Part shown: one piece after another, positions 42,497-50,315 of the stretch
Layout of the letters: each line of letters opens with the position of its first letter
Position numbering within the stretch: position 1 is the first letter of the stretch
From: an uncultured Emergencia sp.
GTDB taxonomy: Bacteria > Bacillota > Clostridia > Peptostreptococcales > Anaerovoracaceae
Length of the DNA stretch: 64,000 nucleotides
Assembly (NCBI GenBank): GCA_937997955.1
Contig: CALLDR010000187.1
Coordinates: 1-64,000 of the forward strand
Direction of reading: 5' to 3'
The notes under the pieces: model-generated
What the model was told of the DNA's origin: nothing
Databases searched by the model: none
The model's input: the letters and a program-made list of their open reading frames with translations, nothing else
Made by a program: the position numbers and the translations under genes

Positions 42497-42742
42497 TTAC
42501 ACCTCCAAAGCCGCTTCTACTTCATCGGCAGTGAGCCAGCCTTTTTCCTGCGCGCTCTTTTCGCCTTCCCAGAGCTTGGCCAAAAGCTGCAGGGAGGCTT
42601 TCATACGGTCAAAGTCCGCCATTTTTACTATGGCATACTCGCCGCGGCCATTGCGGGTGAGATATACGGGACAGTTTTCGGTAACTTCTTTCAGAACTTC
42701 TGTGTAATTTCTCAAATCTGAGATTGGCTTGATATTTGGCAT
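42497..42742 (-). CDS. Phd/YefM-family antitoxin
   Basis: An 81-residue antitoxin. The Phd/YefM DNA-binding fold runs MPNIKPISDLRNYTEVLKEV and ENCPVYLTRNGRGEYAIVKMADFDRM. The C-terminal 25 residues are acidic and would wrap the toxin. The ATG at 42742 has GGAG 9 bp upstream; an in-frame ATG three codons earlier overlaps that ribosome site and is rejected, and the much longer open frame lacks similarity. Such antitoxins repress their own operon. Confidence 0.9.
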   Translation of the reverse strand: MPNIKPISDLRNYTEVLKEVTENCPVYLTRNGRGEYAIVKMADFDRMKASLQLLAKLWEGEKSAQEKGWLTADEVEAALEV

Positions 42743-42986
42743 ATGAAACATCTCCTTTTGTTTGTTACCTACATTATACAGGTATGATGATGAAAACACA
42801 AGTAGATATACATGTGAATTCACGGGCAAATAATCGTCGGTTTCAGACACTCGCTTTTTAGGTTTTTGAACAGAATTTTTAAGTTTTAACTTGAAAATAG
42901 TACGATTTGTACCCAAATCCTGCCTCTGGGTTGAGTTTTTGGGTGCGCTTTTCGCCATTTTACTTAAATAAGCATATGGAGCGCAG

Positions 42987-43619
42987 CTACGAAAACAGAT
43001 CCCTTATCAGCACCAGGATCATATTATCGTCGTAGAGGAGCTCCGCCAGGCGGGTGCCGTCCATGAGACCGACGATAGTCTCGGACATGTCCGGCCAGAT
43101 GACGCCAAGAACCGGCACCAGTACGGTGAAGAACAGCAGAACCAGCAGAACGCCCCGGACCAGGCCGAAGATGAATCCCATGAGTCCGTCAAAAAATCCG
43201 GTGACGCCCTCGTTATATTTCTTTGAAAACAGATGAACGATCAGAAAACCGATGATCTTGATGGCGAATACCACGGTAAGAAATCCGACGACGGTCATGA
43301 CCACGTTGGTGATGGAAGCCGAAGTGCCGTAGGCGAAATCCTCTGCGCCCTGGTTGATCCAGGAGCTGAACAGGTCGGGCATGGCCTTGTATGGAGCGCT
43401 CTCTTCAATAGTGGTTTCGATGTGGCTCAGCACGATCCGGTTGACGGTGTCGTCCAAAGTCGTATAATCTATGAGATAGCTTTTGGTCTTATTGCACAGC
43501 AGCAGGCCCGCGATGATGCAGATGAACCACTGCATAAAGCTGGCCAGCGTCATGGCGAATCCCTTGCGGGCGCCGAGAATGGCCGAAAGTGCCAGAATCA
43601 ATACGATGATGAAATCCAT
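42987..43619 (-). CDS. CvpA-family membrane protein
   Basis: A 210-residue protein of the CvpA (colicin V production) family, with four hydrophobic segments (about 2-22, 30-48, 110-130 and 155-180). The N-terminal MDFIIVLILALSAILGARKGF and the FFDGLMGFIFGLVRGVLLV stretch are typical. In Clostridia such proteins are common chromosomal genes of unknown role, linked to envelope stress or sporulation-related processes. It is monocistronic and divergent from the next gene. Confidence 0.85.
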   Translation of the reverse strand: MDFIIVLILALSAILGARKGFAMTLASFMQWFICIIAGLLLCNKTKSYLIDYTTLDDTVNRIVLSHIETTIEESAPYKAMPDLFSSWINQGAEDFAYGTSASITNVVMTVVGFLTVVFAIKIIGFLIVHLFSKKYNEGVTGFFDGLMGFIFGLVRGVLLVLLFFTVLVPVLGVIWPDMSETIVGLMDGTRLAELLYDDNMILVLIRDLFS

Positions 43620-43719
43620 GTTTTGTTCTCCGTTTTCGCATTCCCCGAATAGGCCGGGTTTTTCTACATATATTATATTACTAAAAATATTCGTAAAAAG
43701 CAAGCGAGGGAGTGGGTTT

Positions 43720-44550
43720 ATGTCGTCAGATTACAGGAAATATACGGTGCCGATGGAATATGCCGCCGAGGGCTTCCGATTATGGAAGCACGGCGTGGAC
43801 AGGGCGGTCTGCGTGCTGGAAACTTATCGGGAAAAGCGGTCCGTTTATTTTGCTGTCAGCAATCTGCTGCCGTCCAGACTTCTCTCAGAACAGAAGAAGG
43901 AGTATCATCTGATGCTGCTGGGCGCCAGCGACGGGGAGCTCATACATCGCGATTTCGGAACCTTCACCGTCAATCAAAGCGGGGAAGGCAGCTTTTTCAA
44001 AAAGTTCGGCGGCGCGCCCCTTTCCGCCTACACCCACTGTCTGCTGGCAGCGGCGGGAACGGACGGAACGGCAGAGACTGTCCTCTCCGGGAAGACGCCC
44101 TTCTTTACGGAGCCGGAAGAGGTATCAAAGACCGAAGCCCCGGACCGTGACGAGGATCCGTGGCAGACACTCTTTGATCGATGCCGGGGAGAGGGACAGC
44201 GCGACGTCTTCTCCGCGGAGATCGACGAGACGGACGCTGTGTGGTGGCGCATGGAGGCGGCGTGTGGCCTGCCGGAGTCTCTGGACGGATGCAGGGCGCT
44301 GACGGAGAGGTACGGGCATTTTTTGGTGGGCAAAGGGTGTCAGTCGTGGTTTATCGCGGTGCCGGGACGGTTTTTGCTGGCGGAACAGCCCATGGCGGAT
44401 GCCGGATGTTTTCAGCTGTGGCAGCCGATACGGGGCGGCGAGGCTTTCTTTGGGAAGCTTGAGGACCTGAGCGGCCAGGCGGCGGAGAGCCTGTTCGGCT
44501 ACTGGATCGGCGCGGTTGATGAGGCCTCGGGTAAAATCCTGGCGATTTAA
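43720..44550 (+). CDS. Uncharacterised 276-residue protein
   Basis: I do not recognise this family. The protein is soluble, with no signal peptide or membrane segment. The N-terminal half (residues 1-115) is beta-rich (MEYAAEGFRLWKHGVDRAVCVLE). An acidic linker spans about 125-150. The C-terminal half (150-276) contains ALTERYGHFLVGKGCQSWFIAVPGRF and FGYWIGAVDEASGKILAI. Coding is supported by GAGGGAG before the ATG, synonymous-type composition like the neighbours, and lack of competing frames. It lies between a divergent cvpA gene and tadA. Confidence 0.7.
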   Translation: MSSDYRKYTVPMEYAAEGFRLWKHGVDRAVCVLETYREKRSVYFAVSNLLPSRLLSEQKKEYHLMLLGASDGELIHRDFGTFTVNQSGEGSFFKKFGGAPLSAYTHCLLAAAGTDGTAETVLSGKTPFFTEPEEVSKTEAPDRDEDPWQTLFDRCRGEGQRDVFSAEIDETDAVWWRMEAACGLPESLDGCRALTERYGHFLVGKGCQSWFIAVPGRFLLAEQPMADAGCFQLWQPIRGGEAFFGKLEDLSGQAAESLFGYWIGAVDEASGKILAI

Positions 44551-44583
44551 CGGATAATGCACGGCTTTTAGTACAAAAAATAG

Positions 44584-44612
44584 TTGAATACTGTATGGAA
44601 TTGTGGTAACAT
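44584..44612 (+). promoter_or_regulatory. Probable promoter upstream of tadA
   Basis: TTGAAT (44584-44589), a 17-bp spacer and TAACAT (44607-44612) lie just after the preceding stop. The predicted start point is only a few bases from the ATG at 44623, which favours the second in-frame ATG at 44635 or a nearly leaderless message. Confidence 0.45.
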
Positions 44613-44622
44613 AGAAAGGTAT

Positions 44623-45093
44623 ATGGAAAGGTTTATGCAGGAGGCCCTGCGAGAAGCGGAGATCGCTTTTCGGCTGGGCGAGGTTCCCATCGGAGCCGTG
44701 ATCGAAAAAGATGGACAAATCATAGCCAGAGGGCACAATATGACGGAGACCCTGAAGGACCCTACCGCCCACGCGGAGATGACGGCGATCCGGGAGGCGG
44801 CCCGCGTTCTCGGCGGCTGGCGGCTCATTGGTTGCAGCCTCTATGTGACGGTGGAGCCCTGCTCTATGTGCGCGGGAGCCATGGTTTGGGCGCGAATCGA
44901 AAATCTGTATATCGGCGCGATGGATCCTAAGGCCGGAGCCTGCGGATCGGTGTTTCAGATCGCCGCAAGCCAGCGGCTGAACCACCGAATGGAGATAGAA
45001 ACAGGGATCATGGAGGAAGAGTGCGCGCAGCTCATGCGGCAGTTTTTCCGCCAACTTAGAGATAGAAAGAAAAAGAACAAATCGGAGGAGTAG
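44623..45093 (+). CDS. tadA: tRNA-specific adenosine deaminase
   Basis: A 156-residue (152 from the alternative ATG at 44635) zinc deaminase that converts A34 to inosine in tRNA-Arg(ACG). The zinc and proton-shuttle motif HAEM is near residue 50, and PCSMCAGAM near residue 79 supplies the two cysteines. Full length with a basic tail (KKKNKSEE). It is followed after 3 bp by the Ig-like membrane protein gene. Confidence 0.93.
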   Translation: MERFMQEALREAEIAFRLGEVPIGAVIEKDGQIIARGHNMTETLKDPTAHAEMTAIREAARVLGGWRLIGCSLYVTVEPCSMCAGAMVWARIENLYIGAMDPKAGACGSVFQIAASQRLNHRMEIETGIMEEECAQLMRQFFRQLRDRKKKNKSEE

Positions 45094-45096
45094 TAA

Positions 45097-45975
45097 ATGA
45101 AAAGAATAGGCGCTATCGTATGCCTTGCAGCACTAATCGTAACAATGACGGCATCAGTCTGCTTCGGAGCCCAGTCGCTGGAGGTTGTGGATTCTTATCC
45201 GAAGGACGGCCAGAAGAGCACCAGCATTGAAAATATGGGCGTCAAGCTGACCTTTAACAGTGAGATCGGAAACAAGGAATCTGTAAAGGCCAATGCTGGC
45301 TGTTTTTCCATTACGGACAATGAGGGAAACAAGATTCCGATCAGGGTTTTCTATGATCCGAAGGACAGCAAGAAGATGATGGTACTGGCCGACGCGGTGG
45401 AAATCGCCAACGATAAGGATCTGAAGATCAAGGACAATACCGAGTATACGCTGCATATTTCCGGCGATTTTGTGGACAACGCGGGTAATGAGCTGGGGAA
45501 GGATATGGATATTTCCTTTACGACCCTGAATCAGAGCCAGAACACCAAGGTCTACATGCTCATGATGGTTGTCATGATGGGCGGAATGTTCTTCTTCACC
45601 TCTCGTCAGGCCAAGAAGCAGATGGCGAAGCAGGAGGCCGAGAACGGTGTAAAAGAGGAACCGTTCAATCCATATAAGGAAGCGAAGAAGACGGGCAAGT
45701 CTGTAGATGAAGTGATCGCGGCCCACGAGAAGGAAGTGGCCAAGAGGGAGGCAAAGGCGGCCAGAAAGGCGAAGCGCAAGGCCGACGATGACGAAGACGA
45801 TTACGAATATGAAGAAGACAATGGCAACTACAAGGTAAAAGGTCCGAGACCGATCTCTGCCGGCGGCAGCAGCTATATTACCGGACGGAAAGCCCTTGCA
45901 GAAGCAAGAATAGCAGAAGAAGAAAGACTTGCCAGAAGAAGAGCCGCGAATGCGAAGAAGAAAAAGAAAAAATAG
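45097..45975 (+). CDS. Signal-anchored protein with bacterial Ig-like domain and basic cytoplasmic tail
   Basis: A 292-residue protein. Residues 1-24 are a signal peptide ending ASVCFGA. Residues 28-148 form a Big_5-type Ig-like fold (VDSYPKDGQKSTSIENMGVKLTFNSEI...TEYTLHISGDFVDNAGNEL). A transmembrane helix spans about 153-170. The remaining 120 residues are highly charged, with an acidic run (DDDEDDYEYEED) and a lysine-rich end. An outward Ig domain with a charged cytosolic tail suggests an envelope scaffold or sensor. The function is unknown. GGAGGAG precedes the ATG. Confidence 0.8.
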   Translation: MKRIGAIVCLAALIVTMTASVCFGAQSLEVVDSYPKDGQKSTSIENMGVKLTFNSEIGNKESVKANAGCFSITDNEGNKIPIRVFYDPKDSKKMMVLADAVEIANDKDLKIKDNTEYTLHISGDFVDNAGNELGKDMDISFTTLNQSQNTKVYMLMMVVMMGGMFFFTSRQAKKQMAKQEAENGVKEEPFNPYKEAKKTGKSVDEVIAAHEKEVAKREAKAARKAKRKADDDEDDYEYEEDNGNYKVKGPRPISAGGSSYITGRKALAEARIAEEERLARRRAANAKKKKKK

Positions 45976-45981
45976 ACAAGT

Positions 45982-46009
45982 CAAAATGAGCGGGAATCCG
46001 CTCATTTTG
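45982..46009 (+). other. Hairpin between the Ig-like protein gene and ispE
   Basis: CAAAATGAGCGG (45982-45993) pairs perfectly with CCGCTCATTTTG (45998-46009). It lacks a following T run, so it is more likely an mRNA processing or stability element than a strong terminator. ispE starts 18 bp later. Confidence 0.55.
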
Positions 46010-46026
46010 CTCATTGGAGTAAGCTG

Positions 46027-47013
46027 ATGAAAGAGATCAGAATACAATCCTTTGCCAAGATCAATCTTTCCATCGACGTGACCGGCGTCACCGGCGACGG
46101 CATGCACAGGGTAGACATGGTCATGCACCAGCTGTCCTTTCACGATGACGTGACCGTCTGCTTTGACAGCAGAGCCGTCAGACGGGACGGCAGAGGAAAA
46201 GAAGGCGGCAAAGGCGTGAAGAAGGCGCAGGAAGCTTTCGAGATCGAAGTGACGACCAACCGGTATTATCTGCCGACAGATGAACGGAATCTGGCCTATA
46301 AGGCGGCCCTGCTCATGGTCCAGCGCTATGGAAAGCGGGTCCGCGGCGGCAGAATTCGTATCGGCATCTTCAAGCGCATTCCCGTGGCGGCGGGGCTTGC
46401 CGGCGGCAGCGGAAACGGCGCGGCCGTGCTCCACGCCCTGAACCAGCTCTGGAGGCTGAATCTCAGTCTGCCCCAGCTGTGCCAGCTGGGAGCGGAATTG
46501 GGCTCCGACGTGCCCTTCTGTGTCATGGGGCAGGCGGGGTACAACTTTGATCTGCCCCGGAGGATCCGCAAGCATCCGCTGGCGGCCTGCTGTGCCAGAG
46601 CTACAGGCACCGGCACGGAGCTGAAGCCTTTGACGGGGATCAAAAAACCTGTGGTCATCGCCAAGCCGGCGCTGGGGGTGTCCACGAAAGAAGTCTACCG
46701 CGGCATTGACCGATGTCAGATAGATCAACGACCGGATAATGATTTACTGGTAAAGGGATTAGAGGAAAGAAATTACGGCCTGATATATGGCCAGTGCATC
46801 AACGTTCTCGAGGCGTATACCCTGGATGCGTATCCACAGGTAGCCGCGCTGAAGGAACAGATGCTGCAGGGCGGCCGGGCGGAAAAGGTGCTGATGAGCG
46901 GTAGCGGACCGACGGTCTTTGGGATTTACAACAGTATTTCCGACGCCAAAGCAGCCTGTACGGCCCTGCGCAGAAATGGCTATGAAGCTTACTGGACCAG
47001 AACAACAAAATGA
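46027..47013 (+). CDS. ispE: 4-diphosphocytidyl-2-C-methyl-D-erythritol kinase
   Basis: A 328-residue GHMP kinase of the MEP isoprenoid pathway, phosphorylating CDP-methylerythritol. SFAKINLSIDVTGVTGDGMHRVDMVM at the N-terminus, the ATP-binding IPVAAGLAGGSGNGAAVLHAL near residue 119 and MSGSGPTVFGIY near residue 296 are diagnostic. It is about 35 residues longer than E. coli IspE, owing to a charged insertion near residues 50-75 (RRDGRGKEGGKGVKKAQEA). The GntR gene follows 18 bp later. Confidence 0.94.
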   Translation: MKEIRIQSFAKINLSIDVTGVTGDGMHRVDMVMHQLSFHDDVTVCFDSRAVRRDGRGKEGGKGVKKAQEAFEIEVTTNRYYLPTDERNLAYKAALLMVQRYGKRVRGGRIRIGIFKRIPVAAGLAGGSGNGAAVLHALNQLWRLNLSLPQLCQLGAELGSDVPFCVMGQAGYNFDLPRRIRKHPLAACCARATGTGTELKPLTGIKKPVVIAKPALGVSTKEVYRGIDRCQIDQRPDNDLLVKGLEERNYGLIYGQCINVLEAYTLDAYPQVAALKEQMLQGGRAEKVLMSGSGPTVFGIYNSISDAKAACTALRRNGYEAYWTRTTK

Positions 47014-47031
47014 ATTAGGAGTTAAGATGAT

Positions 47032-47706
47032 ATGTTGAATTTTGATTTACAGAACCACAGACCGCTGCGAGAAATCGTGTATGAACAGCTGAAGCTGCAG
47101 ATCCTGACCGGCAAGATCACGCCGGGCACCAGAATGATGGAGGTTGAACTGGCAGACGAGATGGGCGTAAGCAGAACTCCGATCCGAGAAGCGATTCGGA
47201 AACTGGAAAAAGAGGGCCTGGTGACCATTGAGCCGAGAAGGGGAGCCTACGCTTCGGATATTTCGGTAAAGGACATGGTGGATACCCTGGAGGTCAGAGA
47301 GGATCTGGAGGGTTTGGCGGCAGCTCTGGCGGCGGAGCGCATGACCGACGAGCAGATGGAGGAGCTGATTCAGATCACGCGGAAATACAGCGAGGCCATC
47401 AGCAACAGCGACACGGAAAAGATCATCAGCTATGACGAGCAGTTCCACAAATATATCGTGGCCTGCAGCGGAAACAAGACGCTGATCCAGCTCAGCGAGA
47501 CGGTTCAGGAGCTGGCGCTGCGGTTCCGCTATCTTTTCTACGATGATTTTTCCAGATATGAAAACATGCCGGTAGAGCACAGACAGATTTTGGACGCTAT
47601 CAAAGGCGGCGACGCCGATACCGCCAGACAGACGGCTGACAACCACGTGAAGCGGCTGAAGGAGTTCGTTATCCAGGAAGGCGAAGCTGTGTTCAATAAG
47701 CAGTAG
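47032..47706 (+). CDS. GntR/FadR-family transcriptional regulator (beside ispE)
   Basis: A 224-residue FadR-type regulator. The wHTH lies at residues 8-72 (REIVYEQLKLQILTGKITPGTRMMEVELADEMGVSRTPIREAIRKLEKEGLV) and an FCD domain at 80-215, with likely metal-ligand histidines. It appears co-transcribed with ispE, an arrangement I have seen recurrently in Clostridia. Ligand and targets are unknown. It is one of two candidates for the TGGTNNNACCA sites before the 20285 operon. Confidence 0.92.
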   Translation: MLNFDLQNHRPLREIVYEQLKLQILTGKITPGTRMMEVELADEMGVSRTPIREAIRKLEKEGLVTIEPRRGAYASDISVKDMVDTLEVREDLEGLAAALAAERMTDEQMEELIQITRKYSEAISNSDTEKIISYDEQFHKYIVACSGNKTLIQLSETVQELALRFRYLFYDDFSRYENMPVEHRQILDAIKGGDADTARQTADNHVKRLKEFVIQEGEAVFNKQ

Positions 47707-47751
47707 GAAGCAGGACAGTAAGCGGCAGAATTATATAATTACATAAAGATC

Positions 47752-47787
47752 AAAAACGACGTATGGTGGACACATGCGTCGTTTTTT
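47752..47787. terminator. Bidirectional intrinsic terminator
   Basis: AAAAACGACG (47752-47761) pairs with CGTCGTTTTT near 47777-47786, with A and T tracts on both sides. It separates the convergent gntR and DUF4143 genes. Confidence 0.8.
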
Positions 47788-47819
47788 GGTAAGAAAGGGC
47801 TCTTTGATAAAAAAGCATT

Positions 47820-49097
47820 TTAGTGTTTCAGTGCTGTAATAGGAACGACGAACACGCCGTCGGGTCTTTGATACGCGGCGTTGCTCATGCCGCAGAGGAC
47901 ACACATTACGGCGGGAGGTTTTCCTTTCGGATCTTTTTCTATCATGGCTTTGATGAGGCGCAGATTTTGCGCGGCGGCGTCGATCTGGTTTGCCCCCAGT
48001 TTGATCTCAAAGGCGCACCAGCTTCCGTCTGCCAGTTCAACGACAGCGTCGATCTCGCGTCCCTGATAGTCCTGATAGTGGTACAGCGTGCCGCCGAAGG
48101 ATTCAGCGTATATTCCCAGGTCGCGTTCGCACAGCGCCTCAAACAGAAATCCCAAGGTTTCCAGATCACCGATCAGACTGGCCGGTGTCGCTTTGAGCAG
48201 GGCACACGCGAGAGAAGGATCGGCTAAATGCCGTTTTACGGCCTGTTTTACCCGCACAGAAGACCGAATACAGGTGGAAAATGGCGGCTGGTCGTCTATG
48301 ATGAAAAGGCGGCGTAAAATATCCAGATACTCTTTCACTGTTTCCACATCTATATCTTCGTCATCGATTTCTTTTATATCATTTTTTAATGTTCTGTTAG
48401 TGACGGTTGTGCTTTCGTTTCTTGCCAGTGAGCGCAGCAGCAGACGCATTTTTGCCGTATTTCTTTTGATTCCATCTATGCGGTAGACATCGTCATCAAT
48501 CACCGCATTTAAATATTCGGCGGGGATTAAGGCCGCTTGCTCTTCCGGCAGGTTGAGGCTGCCGGGCCACCCGCCTCGCAGAATCAGCTGGACGAGTGTT
48601 TTTAATTGGACCTCGCCTGTCATGGCTGGAGTCAGATTGCCGCTGCAAAGGGCTTTTAAGGAGACTTTCCCGGAGGAATCTCCCGACTCGTACAGGGTCA
48701 TTGGCCGCATATGAAGTCTGGCGATACGGCCGGCGCCGCTGTGGAGAATGCCTTTGTGGTTTGGCGTGGCAGAACCGGTTAAGATGAACTGTCCTTTTTC
48801 CGGCGTTTGGTCAACCTTATATCGCACGGCGTCCCAAAGGGGAGGGACTTCCTGCCATTCGTCGATGAGGCGGGGAGGCTCGCCCTCCAGCACTAAATCT
48901 GGAGACAGCTCTGCCAGCTGACGGTTTTGAAAGTTGCCTGCGGGATCCCCGATGAAAATTGCGCTGTTTGCATGATGCAAAGATGTCCAGGTTTTTCCGC
49001 ACCATTTGGGGCCTTCGATGCAGATCGCGCCGAAGCCTTTCAGGTATTGGTCGATTTTCTCATCGATGATACGCGGCATATAATGTTTCTGTTCCAT
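47820..49097 (-). CDS. DUF4143-family AAA ATPase
   Basis: A 425-residue protein of the AAA_14/DUF4143 family. The ATPase half has a Walker A GPKWCGKTWTS near residue 29 and Walker B-like PRLIDEWQEVPPLWD near residue 75, then FILTGSATP. The C-terminal DUF4143 domain (about 215-380) includes GFLFEALCERDLGIYAE and the nuclease-like EIDAVVELADGSWCAFEIKLG. Function of the family is unknown; members are numerous and often strain-variable. The promoter region carries five 23-bp iterons. GAGGTGAT precedes the ATG. Confidence 0.88.
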   Translation of the reverse strand: MEQKHYMPRIIDEKIDQYLKGFGAICIEGPKWCGKTWTSLHHANSAIFIGDPAGNFQNRQLAELSPDLVLEGEPPRLIDEWQEVPPLWDAVRYKVDQTPEKGQFILTGSATPNHKGILHSGAGRIARLHMRPMTLYESGDSSGKVSLKALCSGNLTPAMTGEVQLKTLVQLILRGGWPGSLNLPEEQAALIPAEYLNAVIDDDVYRIDGIKRNTAKMRLLLRSLARNESTTVTNRTLKNDIKEIDDEDIDVETVKEYLDILRRLFIIDDQPPFSTCIRSSVRVKQAVKRHLADPSLACALLKATPASLIGDLETLGFLFEALCERDLGIYAESFGGTLYHYQDYQGREIDAVVELADGSWCAFEIKLGANQIDAAAQNLRLIKAMIEKDPKGKPPAVMCVLCGMSNAAYQRPDGVFVVPITALKH

Positions 49098-49117
49098 TTT
49101 ATCACCTCTGTAGATAT

Positions 49118-49228
49118 ATTATAGGCCAACCCGATAGCTTTTACAATACAAAACCGATAAATTTTGTAAAACTAATCCGATAAATTTTCAATATTTAACC
49201 CGATAGATTTTAGGATTTCAACCCGGCA
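49118..49228 (-). promoter_or_regulatory. Promoter of the DUF4143 gene embedded in five 23-bp iterons
   Basis: On the minus strand, TTGTAA (49146-49141), a 17-bp spacer and TATAAT (49123-49118) form the promoter. CCGATA (plus-strand reading) starts at 49131, 49154, 49177 and 49200, with a variant CCGGCA at 49223, exactly 23 bp apart; each is followed by an AT-rich (A/G)ATTTT-type tail. The first lies inside the promoter spacer and the others upstream. This looks like a cooperative operator. Positions 49229-49378 hold nothing else I can support. Confidence 0.75.
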
Positions 49229-49378
49229 GATTTGCAGAGCTTCCGGCATGGGCCGCGGCGGGATCATTTGGTGTATGGACAACGGCGTCTATGCCGGCGG
49301 CACGGAGAGCCGCTGTGACGGCAGTATCGCTGTACTGTAATATGTAACAAGGCAGACAGCACGATACCCTATGAAGAG

Positions 49379-49440
49379 AAAAAGGCGGCTGGCGCGGAGC
49401 AGAGGGATTGAACCCTTCTGCCCGTGCCGGCTGCCTTTTT
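49379..49440. terminator. Extended bidirectional terminator hairpin
   Basis: AAAAAGGCGGCTGGC (49379-49393) pairs, with two G-T wobbles, with GCCGGCTGCCTTTTT (49426-49440). An inner hairpin GCAGAGGG...CCCTTCTGC adds length. It lies 45 bp beyond the stop of the beta-lactamase-fold gene on the minus strand. Confidence 0.7.
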
Positions 49441-49484
49441 CAAGGTAGGTCAATTAGGAAGTTATATTTAAAGTCATAGTTTGC

Positions 49485-50315
49485 TTATTTTTGTGCAGGG
49501 CTCTCAGAAGAGTTCTCAGCTGCCGCGGTTTCCGCAGGTTCTCCCGCGGCGTCGGCCTCGTCGGCCAGGGCTTTGGTGGTTCTGCGGATGAAATCCTCAA
49601 AGATGGAGAGGTCGGTCTGGTCGTTGGAAGCGTAGCAGACGATGAACGGCTGCTTCGCGTAGACAATGCCCACGTCGTGGGTCTGGTCCTCTTCCTCGCC
49701 GGTCTTGTGGGCCATCGGATAGTCCATCGGCAGATGACCGCCCAGCTTGTGGTTGATCTGCTGCTGCCGCAGAATATCCTCCAGCCACAGGGAGGACTCC
49801 TCGTCCACCAGGGTCCGGTGATGCATCTTTTCCAGCAGGTCTCCCATTTCCTTCGGTACGAAGTAGTTCTGGATGCCCCTCTCTTCTTTTTCCGCGTCCC
49901 AGTAACAGCGGTTGAACTGGGTTCCGATCATGCCCAGCTCCAGAAAACATTCGCGGATCACCGGAACCGTGTAGTACCGAAGCAGAGCGTTGGTAGCCGC
50001 GCTGTCGCTAATAGTGATCATCAGCTTGCTCATGGACTCCACGTCCAGGGTTACGTCGCCGGTGATATGCTGGATCGCGCCGCAGCCGGGAATCTTCTCC
50101 TCATCTTTCATGGTTACCAGGTCGCGAAAGCTGGTTTCGCCCCGGGAACGAAGGAGGAGGATAGACGCCATCAGCGGCAGTTTCACGATGCTGGCCGGCA
50201 GAAACGGCAGTGTTTCATTATAGCCTGCCGTTTCTCCCGTCACCAGGTTCTTGTAGTAAAATCCTACCTTGCCGGGCATCGCCGACAGTTCCTTAATAAT
50301 CTTGCTTTTGTCCAT
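49485..50315 (-). CDS. Class A beta-lactamase-fold serine hydrolase
   Basis: A 276-residue protein with the penicillin-binding/beta-lactamase motifs SxxK (S42-IVK45 in PASIVKLP), SDS (104-106, replacing SDN) and KTG (205-207). There is no signal peptide or lipobox, so it is probably cytoplasmic and unlikely to be a secreted resistance enzyme. The C-terminus is an Ala/Glu-rich tail. Its start overlaps the stop of the N-acyl-D-amino-acid deacylase gene (TAATG read-through junction), so the two are coupled. A role as an esterase or peptidase on D-amino acid-containing compounds is inferred. Confidence 0.82.
   Translation of the reverse strand: MDKSKIIKELSAMPGKVGFYYKNLVTGETAGYNETLPFLPASIVKLPLMASILLLRSRGETSFRDLVTMKDEEKIPGCGAIQHITGDVTLDVESMSKLMITISDSAATNALLRYYTVPVIRECFLELGMIGTQFNRCYWDAEKEERGIQNYFVPKEMGDLLEKMHHRTLVDEESSLWLEDILRQQQINHKLGGHLPMDYPMAHKTGEEEDQTHDVGIVYAKQPFIVCYASNDQTDLSIFEDFIRRTTKALADEADAAGEPAETAAAENSSESPAQK

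Noticed and set aside
45154..46728. 524-codon minus-strand open frame opposite the Ig-like gene and ispE
   Set aside because: Antisense shadow; the plus-strand genes have clear domains and start signals.
49118..49228. CRISPR array or replication origin iterons
   Set aside because: The 23-bp motifs overlap a sigma-A promoter of a DUF4143 gene; there is no replication initiator or DnaA-box cluster nearby.
49391..49430. tRNA-like T-arm and acceptor end on the minus strand (GGTTCAATCC followed by CTCCGCGCCA)
   Set aside because: The T-stem has a mismatch, no matching 5' acceptor strand or anticodon arm is found, and the sequence is fully explained by the extended terminator hairpin at 49379-49440.
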